Both the position numbers and the translations under genes were made by a program. From Desulfosporosinus sp. HMP52 (GTDB lineage: Bacteria > Bacillota > Desulfitobacteriia > Desulfitobacteriales > Desulfitobacteriaceae), in contig NZ_JMGA01000005.1 in assembly GCF_000765145.1 (NCBI RefSeq), forward strand, positions 1-58,937: a stretch of 58,937 nt of DNA. Direction: 5' to 3'. The notes beneath the pieces are model-generated. The model did no database searches and was not told the origin of the DNA. It worked only from the letters and a program-made list of their open reading frames with translations. Positions 8,356-16,817 of this stretch are shown in pieces (the stretch's first letter is position 1; the number at the start of each line of letters is the position of its first letter).

Positions 8356-9115
8356 AAACATCAAGCCGCTCTTTAAGTTTTTTGATATAAGTTCGACTAA
8401 CTGGAATTTCAGTTGCTTTCTCGGCATCAATAATAATCTTATAGGTTGAGTTAAACCAAGGAATTACTTCTTTAATACGATCTAGGTTAACGATGTAAGC
8501 TCTGTGAGTTTGCAAGAACTGGGCTGGATCCAGTCTTTCCTCAATTTCGTGCAAACTGAAGGTTGTAGGCCACATTTTATGTTCTGTTACCAAACTGGCA
8601 TAGCGACCTTCAGCGACCACATAAAGTAATTCCTGGGGATCAATCAAGACAACACGTCCCTTAGAGGTTGCTGCAAGTTTGCGCGGTCGTTGTTTAACCC
8701 CTATTTCCTGAATTAAACGGGATATTTTTTGCGATAATTCTTGGTCATGAGGCTGTAGACGTTGTTGGATACGATCAATTGTAACCTTCAGGCGTTCCTG
8801 AGAAAAGGGTTTAAGGATATAATCTACGGCATTAAGTTCAAAAGCCCGTATAGCATGAACATCATAAGCGGTAGCAAAAACAACGGAAGCGCGCATATCC
8901 AACTGTTGAAGAGCTCGAACAACATCAATGCCGTCCATATCCTGAAGATGGACATCCATAAAGATAACTTCTGCTTGCAGGCTGGGAATTCCTTGCAGAG
9001 CTTTTGCCCCACTTGAAAATTCACCAATAATCTCTATTTCAGGAAATTGCTCTAACAAAAATCGCAGTTCTTCTCGTGCAGGCTGTTCGTCATCGACTAA
9101 TACTAGTTTGGCCAT
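8354..9115 (-). CDS. LytT-type response regulator (REC + LytTR domains)
   Basis: Cytoplasmic transcription factor of 253 aa. The receiver domain (1-120) has acidic residues D8-D9, the phosphoacceptor D54 in FMDVHLQDMDG, and the lysine in ILKPFSQERL. The LytTR DNA-binding domain is C-terminal (about 145-250), with FLQTHRAYIVNLDRIKEVIP. Its start codon lies inside the end of the sensor kinase gene (26-bp overlap), so the two are co-translated. Known systems of this kind (B. subtilis LytST, E. coli BtsSR and YpdAB) respond to pyruvate-like carboxylates and control carboxylate carriers. Control of a lactate permease is therefore a reasonable inference. Confidence 0.9.
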   Translation of the reverse strand: MAKLVLVDDEQPAREELRFLLEQFPEIEIIGEFSSGAKALQGIPSLQAEVIFMDVHLQDMDGIDVVRALQQLDMRASVVFATAYDVHAIRAFELNAVDYILKPFSQERLKVTIDRIQQRLQPHDQELSQKISRLIQEIGVKQRPRKLAATSKGRVVLIDPQELLYVVAEGRYASLVTEHKMWPTTFSLHEIEERLDPAQFLQTHRAYIVNLDRIKEVIPWFNSTYKIIIDAEKATEIPVSRTYIKKLKERLDV

Positions 9116-10814
9116 AAGTCACCCCTCTAAGTGAACTTCCTGAAATGGGAACCTGAAAGGTAACAATCGTTCCCACGCCAAGAATACTTTCCATCATCAA
9201 GCCCTGTCCGTAGAGTTTTACCAAACGTTGATGTACGTTCTTTAAACCAATGCCTACCTCTGTATCTTCCTCTTGATCCCCTTCTAAAATGGCGCGCAGC
9301 TTAAAACTTGACATGCCGATTCCTTCGTCTTGAACTTTAATAGTTATCCTATCATTCTCCTTGTGGATACGGATCGATAATGTACCACCATCATCCTTGG
9401 GTAATAGTCCATGTTTTACTGCATTTTCAACCAGAGGCTGCAAGACAAGGGGTGGCAGCAAAATATGTTCCGTCCCTGCCTCAATGTACATATCGACTTT
9501 CAACTTGTTTGCAAATCGGGCCTCTTCGATAGCCAGATAGGCTTCAACATGTTTACATTCTTCTCGTACAGTGTGGAATAAAACCCCTTGACGCATATTG
9601 CGGCGTAAGAATTCACCCAGAAAAACAAGAACCTCCCGCGCTTTTTCCGGCTGTTTCCTAATCAGGCTCACAACGGTATTTAGTGTATTAAATAAGAAAT
9701 GAGGTTGAATCTGAGCTTGAAGTGCTCGGATTTCAGAGGCAGTACTTAATTCCTTTTGGTGCTCAAGGTCGGCTAGTTCAAGTTGAGTGGAAAAAAGCTT
9801 TCCTAGCCCTTCCGCTAAAGTTACGTCAATAATCGATTTACCACGTTGTGCACGATAAAGAATTAAAGCCCCGATTGTCTTCTCACCAGGGCGTAAAGGG
9901 ACGGCAACAGCTGAGCGGAGAGGACAATTCGGATGTTGGCAATGAATGTCCATTTCAGATACCGCCTGAATAGATTTACCAGTTTGCAAGACTTTATGAC
10001 TTGCCTCAGTCATAATTGGTTGCCCAATAAAATGGTGATCTGATCCTAAACCGACATAGGCAATTATTTGCTGCTCATTTGTTATTCCAACCGCCGCCAC
10101 ATTGGACATTTTTCGAATTATATATGCAGCTTTTTGAGCACTTTCCAGGTTGAGGCCTTTGCGAAAATAAGGCAAGGTTATATCGGCTATTTGCAGGACA
10201 TTCTGGGCTTGTAGGGCGGCAATCTGTTCTTCCTCATGATAAACTGTCTTAATAATATATAAAAAAAGACCCACTCCAAGCCCATTAAATATAACCATTG
10301 GCATGGCAATGACCATGATTAGGTTCCATGCTTCCTCAAAAGGACGGGCAATCATAAGAATAATAGCCATCTCCATTATTTGGGCAATTATTCCCAGCCC
10401 CACGCCAACCTTCCAATCATCGTTTTTATCCCTTGCCAGCCAATAAATGAGCCCTCCCAGCAAGCCCTGCAATATTGGAGATATTGCACAAGCTAAACCA
10501 GTAAACCCTCCATAGAATATGTAAAAGTGCAAGCCTGTAATTGCGCCAACAACTAAACCAACCAGTGGCCCGCCAAGCATACCCGCACTTACTGTTCCGA
10601 TTGCACTCGTATTAGCCGCATTAGCGCCATGAATTGAAACCCCCGAATAAGTTCCTGCCATGGAGAATACGCCAAAAATTAGCATTAAGGTTAAGGTCTG
10701 ACGCTTGTTTAGTTGAGAATTCAAATATCGGCGAAAGACCTGACTCTTCGTCATTAGTAACGCTATGGTCACAATAATACTGAGCCTTTCAGCTAATATC
10801 TTGATTAAATCCAT
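9090..10814 (-). CDS. LytS-type sensor histidine kinase (5TMR-GAF-HisKA)
   Basis: Membrane sensor kinase of 574 aa, starting at an ATG with AGAGGA seven nt upstream; a longer frame to 10844 lacks a good site. The N-terminal 5TM-Lyt receptor region (about 1-190) contains the conserved SGVSIHGANAANTSAIGTVS and GGLIYWLA. A GAF-like domain follows (about 210-345), then the kinase core with the phosphoacceptor histidine in LQAQIQPHFLFNTLNTVV and the ATP-binding N box LQPLVENAVKHGL and G box DEGIGM. It pairs with the overlapping LytT gene. The ligand is likely a small carboxylate, given the lactate genes downstream; this is inference. Confidence 0.9.
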   Translation of the reverse strand: MDLIKILAERLSIIVTIALLMTKSQVFRRYLNSQLNKRQTLTLMLIFGVFSMAGTYSGVSIHGANAANTSAIGTVSAGMLGGPLVGLVVGAITGLHFYIFYGGFTGLACAISPILQGLLGGLIYWLARDKNDDWKVGVGLGIIAQIMEMAIILMIARPFEEAWNLIMVIAMPMVIFNGLGVGLFLYIIKTVYHEEEQIAALQAQNVLQIADITLPYFRKGLNLESAQKAAYIIRKMSNVAAVGITNEQQIIAYVGLGSDHHFIGQPIMTEASHKVLQTGKSIQAVSEMDIHCQHPNCPLRSAVAVPLRPGEKTIGALILYRAQRGKSIIDVTLAEGLGKLFSTQLELADLEHQKELSTASEIRALQAQIQPHFLFNTLNTVVSLIRKQPEKAREVLVFLGEFLRRNMRQGVLFHTVREECKHVEAYLAIEEARFANKLKVDMYIEAGTEHILLPPLVLQPLVENAVKHGLLPKDDGGTLSIRIHKENDRITIKVQDEGIGMSSFKLRAILEGDQEEDTEVGIGLKNVHQRLVKLYGQGLMMESILGVGTIVTFQVPISGSSLRGVTYGQTSISR

Positions 10815-10874
10815 AGATTCATCCTCTTCTTCGTAGCCAAACAAAAATTATTTTACTTTTACTATTCGATACTA

Positions 10875-11342
10875 TCAACGGGAATACTTTTGTTCAAGCA
10901 ATCTCAACTCTTGTTGAAAGGACTGACTCAGCCGAAAAAGTAATCTCTCCATATCCAGCCGGTGCAAAGAAATATTTTCAGGGCTTAAAAATTCAATTTT
11001 GCGAAACTCTGGTTTAACTAAGAAGGGCAGTAAGTCGTCAATATTTTCAACCCTCAGAGTTAAAATAATTGGTGCATAAGCAACTTCGTCGTGGTGCCGC
11101 CGTCCATTTTCTTCAGAGACAGTATAGATATCTAAACTTAGATCGATATCTTCGATGATGATTCCTTGTAGTGGAACATTGCGCAATAAGGCTACCTGTT
11201 GCTCGCGCATCGTTTCAGCCACTAATTCCTTGCTCTTTCCTCCAAAGAAAAAGCGTCCAGTTTTCGATTCACCGCGAAAATCCACTCGAATCCGTACGCG
11301 GATGTGTTCTGTTAGGAGTTCATCTCCAATCCGAATCTTCAT
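10875..11342 (-). CDS. conserved hypothetical protein
   Basis: I do not recognise a family. The preferred start is the ATG at 11342 (GGAGAG eight nt upstream), giving 155 aa; a TTG at 11408 would add 22 residues but has no good ribosome site. The protein is soluble, rich in charged beta-prone stretches (EHIRVRIRVDFRGESKTGRF), and ends in an amphipathic helix, RLLFRLSQSFQQELRLLEQK. It precedes lytS by about 60 bp on the same strand and could be the first gene of that operon, which would make it an accessory to the signalling system. No signal peptide or membrane segment is visible. Confidence 0.65.
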   Translation of the reverse strand: MKIRIGDELLTEHIRVRIRVDFRGESKTGRFFFGGKSKELVAETMREQQVALLRNVPLQGIIIEDIDLSLDIYTVSEENGRRHHDEVAYAPIILTLRVENIDDLLPFLVKPEFRKIEFLSPENISLHRLDMERLLFRLSQSFQQELRLLEQKYSR

Positions 11343-11548
11343 TACTGGTTCTCTCCGTTCCCCATCATAATCGTTCAACTTAAATTTAAGGCCCTGGATT
11401 TTTACCAAACGCCTATATTTAGATGAATCCTATAAAATATTCTCCATGGGTTTAATTTTATCCTGCAGGCCTTGCTTTAGGCTTAGAATTTATGGACATA
11501 CTAAGAAAACTTCAACAGATAGTATAGTTACAAGGAGGATAAAATTAC

Positions 11549-12061
11549 ATGCTTAAAACTGCAGTTGCAATTTTCAAGGGACAACAACAAACTAAAGAAG
11601 CTATCGAAGAAATACAAGGGGAATCCTTAGCAAATTCTAAAGTCTCAGTCATAATCCGCAGTGAATACTTCCATCAAGGTCAATACCGTGAAGAAATCGC
11701 CAATGAGTTAGCATATTACCCGAGTGAAACCAATCACGACAAATATCACACCTGGCTTGTCCAAGCACCACCGTTTTTTGTTCCAAATCTAGGGGAGGTA
11801 ATTGTAGCAGGGCCACTGGCCAGCGAGCTTATGCATCAGCCTCCCAGCCGTGGACTGGCAGAAGTCCTTTTAAGCTATGGACTTTCGGAAATACGGGCAA
11901 GACATTACGAGAATGAAGTTCGTACCGGACACTGGTTGGTTCTAATCCAAACAGAGCACGAAAAAATCAATGCTGTTGCCAACACCTTGCAGGGTTATGG
12001 TGGTAGAGATGTAGAAAAGTGGAATAAAGAGCTTGATCATCCTGTTTACCCTAAATCATAA
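11549..12061 (+). CDS. hypothetical protein, possibly stress-protein-like
   Basis: Predicted 170-aa soluble protein with a strong ribosome site (AAGGAGG) before the ATG. The first 25 residues, LKTAVAIFKGQQQTKEAIEE, resemble the opening strand-helix of general-stress proteins of the YflT type that regulate through a ferredoxin-like fold, but the similarity is weak. A second alpha-beta unit near the C terminus, TGHWLVLIQTEHEKINAVAN, suggests a duplicated ferredoxin-like fold. It is transcribed alone on the plus strand and its 3' end overlaps the rluB stop codon by 6 bp (convergent). Function unknown. Confidence 0.7.
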   Translation: MLKTAVAIFKGQQQTKEAIEEIQGESLANSKVSVIIRSEYFHQGQYREEIANELAYYPSETNHDKYHTWLVQAPPFFVPNLGEVIVAGPLASELMHQPPSRGLAEVLLSYGLSEIRARHYENEVRTGHWLVLIQTEHEKINAVANTLQGYGGRDVEKWNKELDHPVYPKS

Positions 12062-12826
12062 TCCTACTTGAGATCGCAATTCTTTGATTTCCTCTTTTGT
12101 CAGAGCTCTGTACGCACCCGGAGGAAGAGTGTTTCCCTGACTGAGAGATCCAAATCGAATCCGCTCCAGTTTAAAGACCGGATATCCCACAGCGGAAAAC
12201 ATACGTCGAATTTGACGATTTCGCCCTTCATGAATTGTGACTTCTAAAATTTCAATATGATTAGGTTTAAGCTTTTCGTCCCTTCTCTTCGAAACACCGC
12301 ACACTCGCTGGACTTTAGCTGGTGCGGTGTTTCCATCTTCAAGTAAAACACCTTGTCTAAGGTTTTCTATGGCATTAATCCCCATTGGCCCTTTAATCCA
12401 AACGCGATAGGTTTTCTCCACTCCATAGGAAGGATGCATCAGACGATGTGCCAACTCTCCATCATTAGTAAGCAGTAATGCTCCGGAGGTATCGTAGTCC
12501 AATCTGCCAACCGGATAAACTCTCGCAGGTACTTCTTTTAATAAATCAATAACCGTAGGTCGACCTTGGGGATCTTGAGCACTAGTAATCACACCTACAG
12601 GTTTGTTAAGAAGGTAATAGTGCAGTTTTTCTGTATGTTTGATAGGCCTTCCATCAACTTCAATGGAATCATCCACCCCAACTTTATATCCTAAAACAGA
12701 AATCTTTGCCCCATTTACTTTTACTTTACCTTCAAGAATAAGCTGTTCTGCATGTCGGCGGGATGCAACGCCTGCTTTAGCAATTACTTTTTGAAGGCGT
12801 TCTCCATCCTCTTTCTCTTGGCTCAT
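12056..12826 (-). CDS. rluB: 23S rRNA pseudouridine synthase, RluB/RsuA family
   Basis: Converts a specific uridine of rRNA (RluB: position 2605 of 23S rRNA) to pseudouridine. Length 256 aa. An N-terminal S4 RNA-binding domain (about 9-65) with VIAKAGVASRRHAEQLI is followed by the catalytic domain, whose motif VYPVGRLDYDTSGALLLTND carries the catalytic aspartate. GRNRQIRRMFSAVGYPV is the downstream family signature. RsuA and RluF family members look alike; RluB is favoured by the usual Firmicute context near scpA/scpB. It converges with the plus-strand hypothetical gene at its 3' end. Confidence 0.9.
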   Translation of the reverse strand: MSQEKEDGERLQKVIAKAGVASRRHAEQLILEGKVKVNGAKISVLGYKVGVDDSIEVDGRPIKHTEKLHYYLLNKPVGVITSAQDPQGRPTVIDLLKEVPARVYPVGRLDYDTSGALLLTNDGELAHRLMHPSYGVEKTYRVWIKGPMGINAIENLRQGVLLEDGNTAPAKVQRVCGVSKRRDEKLKPNHIEILEVTIHEGRNRQIRRMFSAVGYPVFKLERIRFGSLSQGNTLPPGAYRALTKEEIKELRSQVGL

Positions 12827-12880
12827 TGTTCTTCCTTTCTGATTTTCGCTGCTAGCGTTTTTATAATTCGAAAGATAATT

Positions 12881-14317
12881 TTACTCTATCCGCTTTCCAA
12901 GAACTTCTGTGTCCTTTAGCAAGGGAGACGCCTCTGTAATCTTGAGATCAAAGATACCTGGTCCAATTTCAGAATACCTATCTTGCACATTTCTCCAGAA
13001 TTTCTCGTTCTGGGCGCTTTGGGGAAGACGAACAAGGTAATCCCCGGGAAACTGTTGCAAAAGATTAAAAGATGCTTGATCGTCGACAGTATTTAACCTA
13101 AATCCAACTCTTCTAGCATAATAAAATGTCATTGGCGGAGGATCACTTAATACTAACACACTTGAGATATCTGTATGATCTTCAATCCACTGGGCTTGAC
13201 TTAGGTATTCTTGATTCCATTGATACTTAGGGGTTAAATCACTATAGGAACCCTTATAAATCAAGGCCAAAAGCACACTCCCAATAACAGTCCCTGGCAA
13301 ATATGCAATACCGTCTATAGCATAAGCACTTAATAGGGCAACTAAAGGTAAAACAGGCACTAAGTAATAATCCAAGGGAATACGGGCACAAACTATCCCT
13401 ATATACAAAATGCTGATTCCCCCCCAAGCCCAAAAGGCTAACCGTGCCGGCGAACGAAAAAAGCAGAGACGCAGCAGCCCTAGGCCAGAGAGAAACAAGA
13501 CAATATCTGTAAACCCGCCCTTAATATTTTTCTCTAATACTTCCCAATTGATCTTTGCTGAGCCGGCAACTTGCTCAGTTAGTATTCCCGAAACAAATTG
13601 ACTAGAAGAATCAACATTAAAATGTACCCATACATAATAAACCATTGGTGGAATAAGCACAATCAAACTGTAGCGGATTATTTGCCCTACCCTTTCTTGC
13701 AATGGCCAAAAACCTAATAGGAGGGCAACGGGAAACAGCATAAGCTGGGGAAGCTTAGCTAAGATTGCCCCAGCCATTATTAAGCCTGCTTGCCAACTCC
13801 CAGTTTCTTTTGGCGAAGTTCTCCATCTCCAAACCATGGCCAGAGCCCAGATACTCCATGCCTGAGCCATTGGTTCAGGCATGACAACTCTCCCATAATA
13901 AATCGACAAAGGCATCAGGGAGTAAATTGCTGCGGCAAAAAGTCCAACCCGCTCACTAAATATCCTTCGGCCCAGGTCATAAATTCCTAGCACCGTAAAC
14001 AACGCTAAAGAGACTGACCAGATCCGCCCCCATAAGTCCGTCCAACCGAAAATTGTCCAAGTCCATGCTAACACATATGGTAAAAATGGAAACTCCAACT
14101 CAACATGTTGTGGAGTAACCCCATCATAATTAAGCTGAGGTAAGAAAACCTTTGGAAAATCCAATAAATGCCCTAGCATATGAGTAGCCATGCTAGCTGT
14201 ATCTGCCTGTCTCCATGCCTGATCATCAAGCAATGGATTTGTAATTCCACGCAGACGAAGTCCTAAAGCCATTAGTAAAATTCCTGCTAAAAGTAAACGA
14301 TTTATTCCTCGGCCCAT
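12881..14317 (-). CDS. membrane glycosyltransferase, GT39/ArnT-like
   Basis: Polytopic membrane protein of 478 aa with about 10-12 hydrophobic segments. The N-terminal loop NPLLDDQAWRQADTASMA carries the acidic motif typical of GT-C enzymes of the PMT/ArnT group, which transfer sugar from polyprenyl-phosphate-linked donors. The start ATG at 14317 has GGAG nine nt upstream; a GTG five codons earlier is possible. The gene overlaps the preceding GT2 gene, whose product probably makes the lipid-linked sugar donor, so the two likely form one pathway that glycosylates a cell-surface acceptor. The acceptor and sugar are not known. Confidence 0.8.
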   Translation of the reverse strand: MGRGINRLLLAGILLMALGLRLRGITNPLLDDQAWRQADTASMATHMLGHLLDFPKVFLPQLNYDGVTPQHVELEFPFLPYVLAWTWTIFGWTDLWGRIWSVSLALFTVLGIYDLGRRIFSERVGLFAAAIYSLMPLSIYYGRVVMPEPMAQAWSIWALAMVWRWRTSPKETGSWQAGLIMAGAILAKLPQLMLFPVALLLGFWPLQERVGQIIRYSLIVLIPPMVYYVWVHFNVDSSSQFVSGILTEQVAGSAKINWEVLEKNIKGGFTDIVLFLSGLGLLRLCFFRSPARLAFWAWGGISILYIGIVCARIPLDYYLVPVLPLVALLSAYAIDGIAYLPGTVIGSVLLALIYKGSYSDLTPKYQWNQEYLSQAQWIEDHTDISSVLVLSDPPPMTFYYARRVGFRLNTVDDQASFNLLQQFPGDYLVRLPQSAQNEKFWRNVQDRYSEIGPGIFDLKITEASPLLKDTEVLGKRIE

Positions 14318-15102
14318 TCTACTGTACTCCACTTATTACGTTTTAATTGGTAAATAAGTTGAAAGTAGCCCCAGATTGTAGCCCAAACTCGCATTTTACT
14401 GGCACCTTTTTTTAGTTCATAGTGAAGTTTTAAGGGGACTTCCGTTATCCGTTCTGCGAATGGAGCAATCTTCAAGAGCAATTCAACCATCCCCGAAAAA
14501 TTACGACTAACAATTATATCCGGCCCATATTGACGGGTTCCCTCAGCCAGAAGCTTAAGACGATAAGCCCGATATCCACATGAATAATCGCGGACACCTT
14601 TGATAGGAGCAAATAATTGCATGACTTTCCCCGCCCCCCAAGATAATCCCCGACGCCCTAATGAGAGCCCATGTTGTTCTCCTCCTGGGACATACCGGGA
14701 AGCAATAACCAGGTCTGAGCCTGAGCAGATTTCCTCATAAAGCAGGGGAATACAATCTGCTGGTTGAGTATTATCTGCATCCATCGTGATGACAATATCC
14801 GGACAAATTTTGCTCTCACAAGTTTTTTTGTCTTGATCTTTAATGAGATAAGAGTGATTTAAAACATATTGGAAGCCACTGTTAATAGCAGCCCCTAATC
14901 CCTTATTTTGCTCATGATTTACTCCGTGTATATTGTTGTAGTCTTGAGTATATTGATGAACAATATCTAAAGTACGATCTGTACTCCCATCGTTAACTAT
15001 AACGATTTGGTGAGGAATCTGTGCACAATTTGTTCTGATATCTTCTAACAGTTCAGCAAGTGCTTGATCTTCATTATACGCTGGCAAAACAATATATAGC
15101 AT
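14302..15102 (-). CDS. family 2 glycosyltransferase, polyprenyl-phosphate sugar synthase type
   Basis: Cytoplasmic GT2 enzyme of 266 aa resembling dolichol-phosphate mannosyltransferase. Visible motifs are LPAYNEDQALAELLEDI at the N terminus, VIVNDGSTDRTLDIV, NKGLGAAINSGF, and the DXD-like TMDADNTQPADCIP for the metal and nucleotide sugar. No C-terminal membrane segments are present, so it should be soluble or peripheral. It overlaps the GT39-like gene by 16 bp and probably supplies its lipid-linked donor. A 14-bp stem spans its start codon (see 15099-15141), which suggests translational control or a terminator doubling as a leader. Confidence 0.85.
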   Translation of the reverse strand: MLYIVLPAYNEDQALAELLEDIRTNCAQIPHQIVIVNDGSTDRTLDIVHQYTQDYNNIHGVNHEQNKGLGAAINSGFQYVLNHSYLIKDQDKKTCESKICPDIVITMDADNTQPADCIPLLYEEICSGSDLVIASRYVPGGEQHGLSLGRRGLSWGAGKVMQLFAPIKGVRDYSCGYRAYRLKLLAEGTRQYGPDIIVSRNFSGMVELLLKIAPFAERITEVPLKLHYELKKGASKMRVWATIWGYFQLIYQLKRNKWSTVEWAEE

Positions 15103-15141
15103 ACTAACAATGCCCCCTTTTTAGGTTCATTGTTAGTATGC
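15099..15141 (-). promoter_or_regulatory. long hairpin covering the GT2 start codon
   Basis: Perfect 14-bp inverted repeat GCATACTAACAATG/CATTGTTAGTATGC with a 15-nt loop. On the minus strand the loop carries the ribosome site AAGGGGG, and the 3' arm contains the ATG start codon of the glycosyltransferase gene. It begins 13 bp past the spmB stop codon, so it may also act as the spmA-spmB terminator, although no U tract follows. Confidence 0.7.
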
Positions 15142-15153
15142 ACAAAGTACGTA

Positions 15154-15693
15154 TCAATAAAACACTTTAGTAACTATCCAAACCGAAACGATCAAACCAA
15201 TAATATCTGCAAGTAGACCTAGCTTTAGGGCGTATCGATATTTTTTTATGCCCACTGAACCAAAATATACCGTCAACACAAAGAAAGTTGTATCCGTACT
15301 CCCCTGCAATGTTGAGGCTAAACGACCGATGTAGGAATCCGGACCATATTCATTGATTAACTGTGTTGCCACGCCCAAGGCACCTGAACCACTTAAAGGT
15401 CGCATAATTGCTAACGGAATAATCGCTGCAAAATCAGGATCTAATCCTAGCATGTTGATGAGTGGCCGAAGCCAATGGGATAGAATATTAAGTGCCCCGG
15501 AATCAACGAACACTCGAATTGCGACCAACATCCCAATTAAGAATGGCAAAATTCGTACACCTGTTTTAAATCCTTCTTCCGCACCTTCTACAAATGATTC
15601 GTAAACAGGAACTCCTCGCAAGTAGGCTACAATAGGCACAAGTAAAAGGAGGAGTGGTATGGCCCATCTGGATATCTCTGCGATTATGTTCAT
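15154..15693 (-). CDS. spmB: spore maturation protein B
   Basis: Membrane protein of 179 aa with the nucleoside-recognition (Gate) domain, needed with SpmA for spore core dehydration. The start ATG at 15693 has GGAGGA upstream and overlaps the spmA stop codon as ATGA, so translation is coupled. Conserved elements: EGAEEGFKTGVRILPFLIGM, PLAIMRPLSGSGALGV and GSTDTTFFVLTVYFGSVGIK. Four or five membrane segments. The length matches B. subtilis SpmB. Confidence 0.92.
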   Translation of the reverse strand: MNIIAEISRWAIPLLLLLVPIVAYLRGVPVYESFVEGAEEGFKTGVRILPFLIGMLVAIRVFVDSGALNILSHWLRPLINMLGLDPDFAAIIPLAIMRPLSGSGALGVATQLINEYGPDSYIGRLASTLQGSTDTTFFVLTVYFGSVGIKKYRYALKLGLLADIIGLIVSVWIVTKVFY

Positions 15694-16271
15694 AGCTTCC
15701 TCCTGCGACGAATTAAGTAATCTACAAGGATGGCCATGAACATAGCGCATCCTGTCGCAACTATAGTAGTCCCAATAATCTCAGTAGGATTAACGGAGTT
15801 AGCTTTTAAGCGAACTCCGATAATCGTTGCCGGGATTAGAGTAATACATGAGGTATTCAAGGCCAGAAAAGTGATCATCGCAGGACTTGCCACATCAGGT
15901 GTCGGATTTTCTTTTTGGAGTTCTTGCATGGCCTTAAGTCCAAAAGGAGTTGCAGCATTACCTAACCCTAATATATTAGCACTCAGATTCATAATTATGG
16001 CACCTAGAGCTTTGCTATCTGGTTTGAGAGATGGAAATAGGCGACGAATTGCCGGCCCAAAAATCCGGGCAATTCCTTTAACTAATCCAGCTTCCTCAGC
16101 CAAACGCATTAGACCTAACCATAAACTCATTACTCCGATTAGTTCGATAGCAACCTCTACTCCCAGTTCTGCTGCCTTCATTGCTGATGTAGTGACAGAT
16201 TCGATGTGTCCGTTTAAAGCAGCGACGACTATACCAATTGCCAACATTAAAAGCCAGATGAGATTAACCAT
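15690..16271 (-). CDS. spmA: spore maturation protein A
   Basis: Membrane protein of 193 aa with the nucleoside-recognition domain, partner of SpmB. The ATG at 16271 follows a GGGGGTGGG ribosome site; longer frames lack one. Motifs: LIGVMSLWLGLMRLAEEAGL, MNLSANILGLGNAATPFGLK and FLALNTSCITLIPATIIGVR. It is separated from gerW by a terminator, so a sporulation promoter should lie between 16272 and 16311 or upstream. Confidence 0.92.
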   Translation of the reverse strand: MVNLIWLLMLAIGIVVAALNGHIESVTTSAMKAAELGVEVAIELIGVMSLWLGLMRLAEEAGLVKGIARIFGPAIRRLFPSLKPDSKALGAIIMNLSANILGLGNAATPFGLKAMQELQKENPTPDVASPAMITFLALNTSCITLIPATIIGVRLKANSVNPTEIIGTTIVATGCAMFMAILVDYLIRRRRKL

Positions 16272-16311
16272 TTCCCACCCCCTGCCTAAATGTATGAAAA
16301 GGACAAACAAA

Positions 16312-16335
16312 AAAGAACGAGATATCCCGTTCTTT
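16312..16335 (-). terminator. terminator of gerW
   Basis: Stem AAAGAACG/CGTTCTTT, with the 8-nt middle also nearly self-complementary, followed on the minus strand by TTTGTTTG. It starts about 30 bp past the gerW stop codon. Confidence 0.75.
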
Positions 16336-16366
16336 CTGCTAATCTTATTCTGATTGGCAATTTATT

Positions 16367-16810
16367 CTAGTCGCGGGCGATAATAATATCGTCCGTGGTT
16401 CTCTTTTTCTTCTGAAACATTCCGCCGATTCTCTCTAATAAATCCGGAACAGTATCAATCAGTCGATCAACTACTACATTACTATCGACTGGGAGAAGTC
16501 GGATGTTGCCGTTGCCTACTACTAAAAACCCTACCGGTTGAACGGATACTCCAGCTCCGGCACCTCCACCAAATGGCAGCGCCGGTCCTTGCCCAGGGGT
16601 TCCACCCCCAGAATGTCCGGAATCTTTGTCATCCGGCGGAGCAAATTCACTTCCGCCTGCCGCAAATCCGCAAGAAACTTTTGAAATTGGAATTATCACA
16701 GAGCCGTCCGGGCTCTCAACCGGGTCGCCCACAATCGTATTTACGTCAACGATTTGTTGGATGCTTTCCATAGCAGTTTTCATTAATGATTCAATCGGAT
16801 GATTCCCCAT
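16367..16810 (-). CDS. gerW: spore protein GerW family (YtfJ)
   Basis: Forespore protein of 147 aa of the GerW/YtfJ family, needed in Bacillus for normal germination. The N terminus HPIESLMKTAMESIQQIVDV and the strand VGDPVESPDGSVIIPISKVS, then a Gly-rich middle with GGGAGAGVSVQPVGFLVV, are family hallmarks. The gene follows the DUF2953 gene by 7 bp, the same order as ytfI-ytfJ in Bacillus. The C-terminal tail is short and basic. Confidence 0.9.
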   Translation of the reverse strand: MGNHPIESLMKTAMESIQQIVDVNTIVGDPVESPDGSVIIPISKVSCGFAAGGSEFAPPDDKDSGHSGGGTPGQGPALPFGGGAGAGVSVQPVGFLVVGNGNIRLLPVDSNVVVDRLIDTVPDLLERIGGMFQKKKRTTDDIIIARD

Positions 16811-16817
16811 GTGTTGT

